14,406 bases of DNA. Source: Euperipatoides rowelli. Its lineage: Eukaryota; Onychophora; Udeonychophora; Euonychophora; Peripatopsidae. Below are positions 7,272 to 14,406 of the stretch, piece by piece; within the stretch, counting starts at the first letter, position 1; every line of letters starts with the position of its first letter. Under the pieces are notes generated by a model. That model saw only the letters and a program-made list of their open reading frames with translations, was not told the origin of the DNA and did not search any database. The stretch is from the NCBI GenBank assembly GCA_003024985.2, contig PXIH01S0023613.1; one strand, given 5' to 3'. The translations under genes and the position numbers were made by a program.

Positions 7272-8192
7272 CTATAACAATTTGTAACTATATTGGAGGA
7301 ATATAATATTCATAAATCACTTCAACCAATCAGCAGATGACAATAGTCAAAAGTCATGCAAATGTTAATATAGTTAGCATCAGAAAATTTTCAGGGAAAT
7401 TTTTTTTTGTCTTCATGTTCTCTTCCTCTGGTCCAATCTCTAAATTAGTTGCATAAATTTAAAATGGCAGTAAAAAATTTGTTTAGCTCTTAGTATCATT
7501 ACTATGACAAGTATAGTTTTAGCTGTCACATGCTGAAAGTGTTGTAAACATACAGCCTAGTTTGGCACTTAGTAGAAACTTAATAAAAAAGCAAATAAAA
7601 CATAAATGGCAAATAAAATGTCAAAAATATTGGTAAATAAAAACAGCATTGAATGACTAATTATTTCAATTAAAAAACTGTGAAATAATTATTAACATAT
7701 CAGCATAAACACATCAGGAGCAGTGAAAGAAACATTAACATCAGTGAAAAATAAGAAGCAAACTATGATCTATAAAATAAAAACTGGAAAGGCTAGTTAT
7801 TAATTAATGGTAAACTTTTAGCTATTGTGTTATCAAACATTTCAAGCATTGGACTGAAATGTTAAAATATCTTCAAACAGTTTGCAATCAGAAGCTTCCT
7901 CAAAAGACAGCATGGCTTTTCCTTTAGTTGTGTAAGCTAAATTCTAATGATAAGCAGGAACTGAAGGGAAAAACAGTAACAATCTAATATGTGGGCTTAG
8001 TGTTCCATAGGTTTCAAGCTTGTAATCCCTTTGGATTAAAACTAAGCAACATCATTGGAGCATCCTGAATCAATTTTCTCATATGGATTAATTATAAAAG
8101 AGATCCAAGGATTTTTATCTGTGTCATTTGCCAGCCAGCACTCCTGTGTCTGCACCTGTTTCCAGTCTTACTTGTTCTAGTCTCAATTGCTA

Positions 8193-8213
8193 GCTAGCAC
8201 ATAAAGTGCTAGC
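8193..8213. repeat. Short perfect hairpin (8-bp stem, 5-nt loop)
   Basis: GCTAGCAC, loop ATAAA, GTGCTAGC. It sits in a locally GC-richer patch (about 8120-8220). There is no U-run after it and no known RNA family match. Confidence 0.6.
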
Positions 8214-8948
8214 CCTGCCATTAAACATATTCAGATCCAGAAAAACCTTGATTGTTAATCTACAAAGCGATCTACTATTATTCTCCAGTAAGATTACCTC
8301 ACATCTTCAAGTTACATACTATTTAAATAATTGCCATTAAGAATATATTATTATTTGCCAAAAAATTATAATTAATTAATCTCTAGTGCCCCAATATTGT
8401 ATTTTATGTGAAATTTGAAATATAAATAGATATAAATGAATAGATTAGGTTTGTCCAAATAAACATGTTTAAAATATATAAACTTGATTCAAAGTATTCT
8501 TTGCCCATACCACCATTTTTGAAGAAATCATGACACACCAAAAGATAAGCACAGAGTTCTAATAGTAATGGAAGCTGAATTATTTAAAAAACTTCAGTAA
8601 AATTTGCTGCTTTACTAAAATTGCAGTCACACTACAGTACAGTCTTCCATACATATAGAAAATTATACAGTATGTTTATAATGTATGTTTAACAATATAT
8701 ATCAGGGATATATACAGTTAGATATTGTAATGGACCAGTCGATCGAGGAACTAATTCGCCGATCACAACCGTATTCACAATTGTATTCAATTTACAATTA
8801 ATAATTAATTATTGAATAAGAAAATGCAAGATCATACAGTATATACTGTAGTATGAAAGTCTAAATAAATGATCTATTACTATATGAAAATAGTATTACA
8901 AAAAAAGCGTTGTAAGCATCGTGCCAGTGACGTTAAAATATGATTCCA

Positions 8949-8974
8949 CTGGTGTGACACCAGACAGAAGTCTG
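8949..8974. repeat. Two overlapping small inverted repeats
   Basis: CTGGTGTGACACCAG (8949-8963) is a 7-bp-arm palindrome with one central base. CAGACAGAAGTCTG (8961-8974) is a 5-bp stem with a 4-base loop, sharing CAG with the first. They may be the tip of an unrecognised fold-back element. Confidence 0.55.
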
Positions 8975-9863
8975 CGTAAATCAGCCTGTATAGTAAGGTC
9001 TGCATTCCCACTTGTCACGAATAGGTAAAACAACAAAGTAACATTAGTTAATGCTTGGTAATAAGCTTGTTGTGACGCAAAGCATCAGTTTTTAACAAAT
9101 AATGGTTATAACTAATTAAATTTTTAAAGCACCTTCACTTAAAATGAGTGTATAGAAGAAAAGCCAAATTTATCGTTTTAATGAAGAACATGAGCTTTTT
9201 TTTTTACTTTTACAATGATTAATATGTAATCTTCTGTAGCTATTTCTAAAAAAGGGGATTTTGAGCATCATTTCACCCCTCCACAGTAAATATAAGGGTT
9301 ATTTACATATTAATAAAGAATACTATACATATACAGTANCTGTATATATATACAAAGAAATCTACTTGATCTAACTGAATATCTTGATATACTATAATGA
9401 TTGACTCTCCAATTGCACACTAAATAATTATCAAATGGAACACTTAAAATCACATTTAATGATATTTGAAATAATCAGGATCCCTTTGTTTTTCAGCTTT
9501 AAATAACGGCTTAAAATTTCCTGACAGTCCATTTTAAAATAAGAATATTACTTATACTTAATTTAAGTGTGTAAATAAATAATTTTTTTTTTATATTAAT
9601 GAATTTTACTGTACTGTATATGTTATTTACAGTATATGTGTTTTATAATTTGTGTAATACTAGAATTTTTAAATTACAATTTTTTTACTGTCGGACATTG
9701 AATCATAAAGAAAACACAAATATATTAGCACAAAAATTATTTAAGCCTTAATAAATTATATAGCTTTGTAATAGAAGCTGATGAAATAACAAAGTTTGAA
9801 CATTTTGTCCTTAATAAAATAGTATGAGTTTATAAATAATTTAGCAAAAAAAAAAAAAATTAC

Positions 9864-12800
9864 CTGTTTCTTTTGAACTAATCCTTCAAGGTCATTCAAT
9901 TTTCTTTTAGATGATTGCTGGAGGTTGGATTTTTGAACTTTATTTACAGTTTGATGTTCTGCACTTTCATCGGAATGTGTTTTATTGCTAAGTAATTTGT
10001 TGCCATTTATGTTTCCAACAGTAGTATTAAGTTCAGGATTTGCTAAATTTTCTTCTATGAGTTTATGACGGGTTTTTCTCTTTTTATAACAAAATTCTGG
10101 ATCTGTAGAATCTAGGGAAAGATTTATGTCTTCAGTATTACAACTGTTAGAAATTGGAAGGGAGATGGTTTTTGCCACTTTTTTATCATGCTGATTTTTT
10201 GCCAAGATATCATAAGTCTTTTTGTTTGATGCTTGAAAATCATTATTAGACAATACTGGACTAGGAGGTGATAACAAAAAAGGCGATGGAGAGAGAGATG
10301 ATGGTGAAGGTGAAAATTGTCTTTTTGATAAAATGCTGTGAGTTTTTTTATTTTTGGTTTTAAAATCTTCATAAGATAACCCTAGAATAGGAGATGATAA
10401 ATACAGGGACTTGGAAAGTGAAGATAGTTGAGGTAAAAAATTTCTTTTTGATAAATTAGAATAAGTTTTTATATTCTTAATACAAAAATCCTTATTATCT
10501 ATCACTGGACTAATAGGGGATAACAAGAAAGGTGAGGCCGAAAGAGATGATGGCGGAGGTGAAGAGTATTCTTTTCCTGAACTTTTATTACTTGTTTTAA
10601 AATCATCAATAGGTAACACTGGACTAGAAGGTGGGAACAAAAAAGACGCTGAAAGAGATGTAGGAGGTGATGGCGGTAGAGGCGATAGTTGATCGATGGT
10701 AAGAAGAACATTAGATAAATCAGCAGCAGGTAAGCTGCTAAGTGCAGCTATGGAATAAGGAAACTGTTCTAATGGATAGTTTGACTGAATCACTGAAGAA
10801 ATATCTTTATTAGGATTTGGTTCTGCAATTTTCTTAAAAGCTTCATTTAAATGTTCTGTAATTTTTTCAGAATTGGAAAAATAATTTAGTTGCATGTGAT
10901 CATATTCTTGACTATCAACTTCTGAAGACTCTTTTTTTATAAAATCTAAAAACTGATTTTTTTCTAAAGGGAGATAAGTACAACTTTTTGAATAGTCATA
11001 ATCTACTGAAAACGTTCTATCCTTCTTCTTAGCATTAAGAGAAATATCCGGGAGATTATTTGTCAAGGCAACATCTACTGACAGTCTATTATAATACCCC
11101 AAGGTTTTCTTAAGTTCTAAACTCAACCCATTTAACTCAGATTCCAACATTTTCTTTTTCTTAAAAGTATCATTTACGATTTCATTGTCTGGTTTTACAG
11201 TTTTTTTATTCAAGATATTTATAGTTTCATTTTCTAATCTGACATTAAATGAATCACTTATATTCATCAGGCTTTCAGAAAAGATAGTGTTATTCTTTGC
11301 CTGCTCTAAATTATTATAGAGAACTTTTCTATTGAGTATAGAATCTGTGGCTTTAACATTAAGCTCACCACTTCTTTCAATTGTGGATTCGACATAACCA
11401 ATGTGCTTATCCTGTTCAATATGATCATCTCTCTCTTTCACATGACATATACAAGAATAACAAGGATTATCAACCAATTCTCTGTTTATTTCAGTCAATG
11501 CAATTTCAGAATTACCCAATACAGAATTTATAGCCAATTGATTTTTCATGGTAGATTCATTTTTTTCTAACTGTACATTTGTATCATTTGTCTTATCTCC
11601 ATCAAATTCTTCATTTCCTATAGCAATTTTAGAAGCAGTGTGTTTAATGTCCATTTCCTTTTTATTCAGTCCAATACTTGAATCTATCTGTGTTTCAGCA
11701 CTAGGGCTAATTGCAAGTTCATTTGATTTATTATCAGTTATAGCAATTTGTTCTGATTCTTGAAGTTTAAGTGAAACGTTTTTAGGCCTCAAAATCCTGT
11801 TGATTTCTAAAGATTGTTTAGATTTATCTTGTTGCATTATTTGCAATTCTTTTTCAAATGAAGGGTTTTCTAATATTTGTATGCTTCTATTCGGCATTTT
11901 AGGATTCACCATTTCAAATTCTAATGAACAGCTGTCTGCTTGGCTATCTGAAAGTTTAGTAGCATTGGTGTGCTGTTGCATATTGGTTTTAAATTCAGGG
12001 TTTAGCATAATATTTACATTTTTAGGTATGTCAAGTTTTGGCTGCAAGAGAGTTGTATCCATGTGTAACTGATTTTTACTCGACACAGTTAAATCGAGGG
12101 GTTGTTCTATATTTGGGGTTTGCATTATGGGTGCAATTTTTCCTGGATATTCATTGCATTCTTTAACAACTGATTCTTCTTCAGTCTTTACTGGAAGCTG
12201 GAGAGCAAACATCTTTAATCTACGGTTAATTTCATTTTCATCCAATTCTACAGTGCTCACAGGAAGAACTGCTTTTATATCTTCCTCAGGTTCAACTGGC
12301 TTATTTTCTTCAGAACAGACGTCACATTTAGTTTTAATTAAATCTGTTGCTTCAGCACCAGCATTCATCAAATGATCATTGGACTTATTATTGTTCTGAG
12401 TATCTGTAAATGTGTCCTGTTTTGATAAATGTTGACTGTTAAACTGGTCTTTGTATTCTATTGTTTCATTAATTTTAGAAAAGGAATCAGAACAGGCTTT
12501 TCCCAATACTTCTGATGAACAAACTTCAGACAAAATATCCATGCATATTTTCTGGATTAATTGTTGTTCAACTAACGAACTATTTTTTTCGAGGGAAAGG
12601 GGAAATTCATTAATATCTAGTTGAAAATGATTAGCGATTCCATTATCGGTGTTTGTCTGAATATTTGAATTTTCTTTACCTTTGTTACTCTGTTGTTGTG
12701 TGCTTACATCAGTTGTAATATTTTCAATATTCATTTGATTGCCTTTAGAGTTAGTACAATTCCTGTGTTCTTGTATATTTCTCATATCACTTTTTTCAAA

Positions 12801-14309
12801 ATTATAAATTTTATTTTTCTGAGTGACACCGGATTCTTCATTTTCATTGGAATGCTTAAAAGTAGATATATTCATAAACAGTACATCATTTGTTTCAGCA
12901 CTGGTATAAGTTACAGCTTCAACTGATTTTTCATTGCCTTTAATATTGTTTAGAATGGCTTGCTGCCGAGTCATTCCATTAGTTTCGAAAAGTTGTTCAA
13001 TTGTATTTATTTGTGTAAAATTTGGTTTTGACTGTGGCAACATACATGTATTTTCTGGAGTTTTAATGACATTTGAATCTTTGTTATATAAACTAATTTG
13101 TTGTTCAAGAATATTAAATTCCTTATTTTTTTTATTCATACAATTTAGTGTAGTAATGTTTAGCTGTGATAAATTAGTTTTCTCAAAAATATTTAAGCAT
13201 TCTACTGGTTTCACAGTTTTTGGTTGGTCTAAGTCTGCACCCATAGCAACTTCTAGATTAAATTTTTTCTTGGATTGGGACAATGTTTCTTTTTTATTAT
13301 CAAGGTTTGGATGAGAATATGAATCTGTATTAGATATGTTAGTCTGATCTTGAAAGATATTTGTATCAGTTGTAGTATTTTCAATACTTAATTCATTTAG
13401 GGAGTTAGTAGAATTTGGCAGTTGTAAATTAGTTCCCTCACAAATATTTTTTGATTCCTTTGAAATTTTTGTAGATTCAATAGTTTTTTTCTGTTTAAGA
13501 TCTCCTTTACTACTACCAATCTGTGGTTTATTTAAGTTAAGTTCAAGTGTACTTTGAGAACATAATGTATTGTTCACCGGATTGTGTAAATTGTTATCAA
13601 CAAAAGTACTAACACAATTTTTTGAGTTTATATTTTTAGGAATAATGGCAGCTAATTCAGAAGATTTATTTTCTTGCAAATGATTTGAATTACTTTGGTC
13701 TAAATCCATACCTTTATTAATAATTAGAGAACTAGGCAAATTTTGTAGTTTTTGAGAATTATTTGTATTATTGGAGGTACAGTCATTATATGTTTTATTT
13801 AAACCAGGTAATTCTGCCTTAGAGTTAATTTTTAAATATTTTTGGCATAAGTTATCATTCATTTTCTCTTTACTCAAATCTTGGCTACAAATAACACTAT
13901 TTTCACTCGATACTATAGTAGATAAATTATTTTCACACAAATGACTTTCAATTATACTTGGTACTGAAGAGATTATATTAATTTTAGAAGACAATATTGT
14001 ATCTGCATTTCTTTGAGGATTTCGATCCTCTGTTACAGATTCATTTATGTGCTGAGTAGTATATTTTGAGTTGTCATATGTCCGTTCAGGTTGCAATATT
14101 TCAATATCGCTATTATTACAATTAAATGAACTATGAGCAACTGTTGAATTATTTGTGAGGTTCTCATGAGATCCTATGATGACACCAACATTTTTTACAC
14201 AACTAGAAAGTTGATGAAATGATGGAGTGTGCCTTGTGAATTCCAGACATTCTTTAACTTGTTTATAACTTGAACTATTTTTAATTGATGTCTTGAGCTC
14301 TCTAATCTC
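9864..14309 (-). CDS. Giant internal exon of a disordered, probably nuclear protein (unidentified)
   Basis: The minus strand shows a polypyrimidine tract ending TTCTATTGCAG at the acceptor (AG at 14311-14310) and AAACAG before GTAATT as donor. Between them 4446 bases are open in phase 0 at both ends (1482 codons). An apparent start just upstream at 14315 is TTG inside the intron tract, so the true start is in an earlier exon. Exon residues 1-10 (EIRELKTSIK) could end a coiled coil. The rest is low-complexity, rich in Asn, Ser, Lys and Glu. PLDLT, a CtBP-type motif, is at residues 737-741 (12101-12087). Four Ser/Pro repeats span about 1207-1373. NLS-like KKRKTRHK lies near 1409, and SKRKL with QKK closes the exon. 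I recognise no catalytic fold. Reading past the donor adds a Phe/Tyr-rich tail to a stop at 9756, which looks like intron. An ICE1- or CtIP-like nuclear scaffold is a guess only. Confidence 0.85.
10191..10691 (-). repeat. Four tandem ~42-residue Ser/Pro repeats inside the exon
   Basis: Units begin at about exon residues 1207, 1249, 1292 and 1333. Each has a Ser/Pro block (SSLSASPFLLSPISPV in unit 2, SSLSPSPFLLSPPSPV in unit 4), a DF dipeptide about seven residues later, a Lys/Asn segment (NKKTHSILSKRQF in unit 3) and the next unit. Similarity is visible in the DNA, for example CTGGACTA..GG repeated on the plus strand at about 10257, 10505 and 10620. Unit 3 is the most diverged. The many SP dipeptides are candidate proline-directed kinase sites. 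Confidence 0.85.
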
Positions 14310-14406
14310 CTGCAATAGAAAAAAAAATAGTAGTCTATACAGGATATGTAGAACATATGCAATGTGCGTGTATATGTGTGTGTATATATACTATATACTG
14401 TATATA
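14310..14406 (-). other. Intron upstream of the giant exon (3' end only)
   Basis: In transcript sense, a TA/TG-rich simple repeat (14366-14406, TATATACAC..-type) is followed by a T-rich tract and the acceptor AG at 14311-14310. The intron continues beyond the window. Confidence 0.7.

Larger units (their letters stand above)
7272..9863 (-). other. Probable intron / non-coding region
   Basis: About 2.6 kb of AT-rich DNA lies downstream of the large exon on its strand. It starts, in transcript sense, with the donor GTAATT at 9863-9858 followed by a T run. No convincing exon was found. A 33-codon minus-strand frame with stop (7943-7842) following a pyrimidine-rich tract is a weak candidate. Palindromes lie at 8193-8213 and 8949-8974. 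TACAGTATATACTGTA-type sequence lies near 8836-8852, and related words near 9333 and 9608-9640. One ambiguous base (N) is at 9339. No transposon ends were recognised. Confidence 0.5.

Noticed and set aside
8030-8062. Resemblance of AACTAAGCAACATC to the 5S rRNA internal region (AGTTAAGCAACGTC)
   Set aside because: The match is about 12 bases, with no flanking 5S sequence or structure.
9756-9863. Extension of the long frame to the stop at 9756
   Set aside because: A consensus donor CAG|GTAATT sits at 9864/9863, and the extension is poly-T and Phe/Tyr-rich, unlike the rest. Intron retention remains possible.
11548-13314. Plus-strand open frames opposite the giant exon
   Set aside because: They are antisense shadows of a continuously open minus-strand frame, with no own domains or splice logic.
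14313-14315. TTG as a start codon for the long minus-strand frame
   Set aside because: It lies inside the polypyrimidine/AG acceptor of an intron; the exon begins at 14309 and initiates elsewhere.

Overview
This is eukaryotic, AT-rich, repeat-laden DNA carrying part of a spliced nuclear gene. Canonical splice borders, a 4.4 kb coding exon and three transposable-element classes with readable target-site duplications point to an animal. An invertebrate, possibly an arthropod or decapod crustacean, is my guess: scattered TAGGCTA-type and ACAGTA..TACTGT motifs remind me of crustacean DNA, but this is low confidence. No bacterial-style operon, CRISPR array, rRNA or tRNA is visible.

Layout. Positions 1-222 are featureless. 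231-668 is a short non-autonomous hAT element with a perfect 8-bp target duplication and a decayed transposase start. 1199-2544 is a second non-autonomous DNA transposon, best read as PIF/Harbinger-like, with ~29-bp terminal inverted repeats, a TTA duplication and internal copies of its own tips. 2968-3016 is a candidate 49-bp exon on the minus strand. 3296-7266 is a minus-strand Ty1/copia retrotransposon with LTRs, a polypurine tract and a CTAGG target duplication. It keeps recognisable protease, integrase, reverse transcriptase and RNase H segments, but they are frameshifted many times, and gag and the primer-binding site are gone. 7272-9863 looks like intron or non-coding DNA with a few short palindromes. 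9864-14309 is one huge internal exon on the minus strand, flanked by consensus splice sites and open in phase 0 throughout (1482 codons).

The big exon encodes a low-complexity, Asn/Ser/Lys-rich, probably nuclear protein that I cannot assign to a family. It carries four tandem ~42-residue Ser/Pro repeats, a PLDLT motif of the CtBP-binding type, basic NLS-like clusters and older degenerate repeats in its N-terminal half. If the 49-bp exon belongs to the same gene, the copia element sits in sense orientation inside an intron of about 6.8 kb. The gene's start, promoter and 3' end are outside the window or unrecognised.
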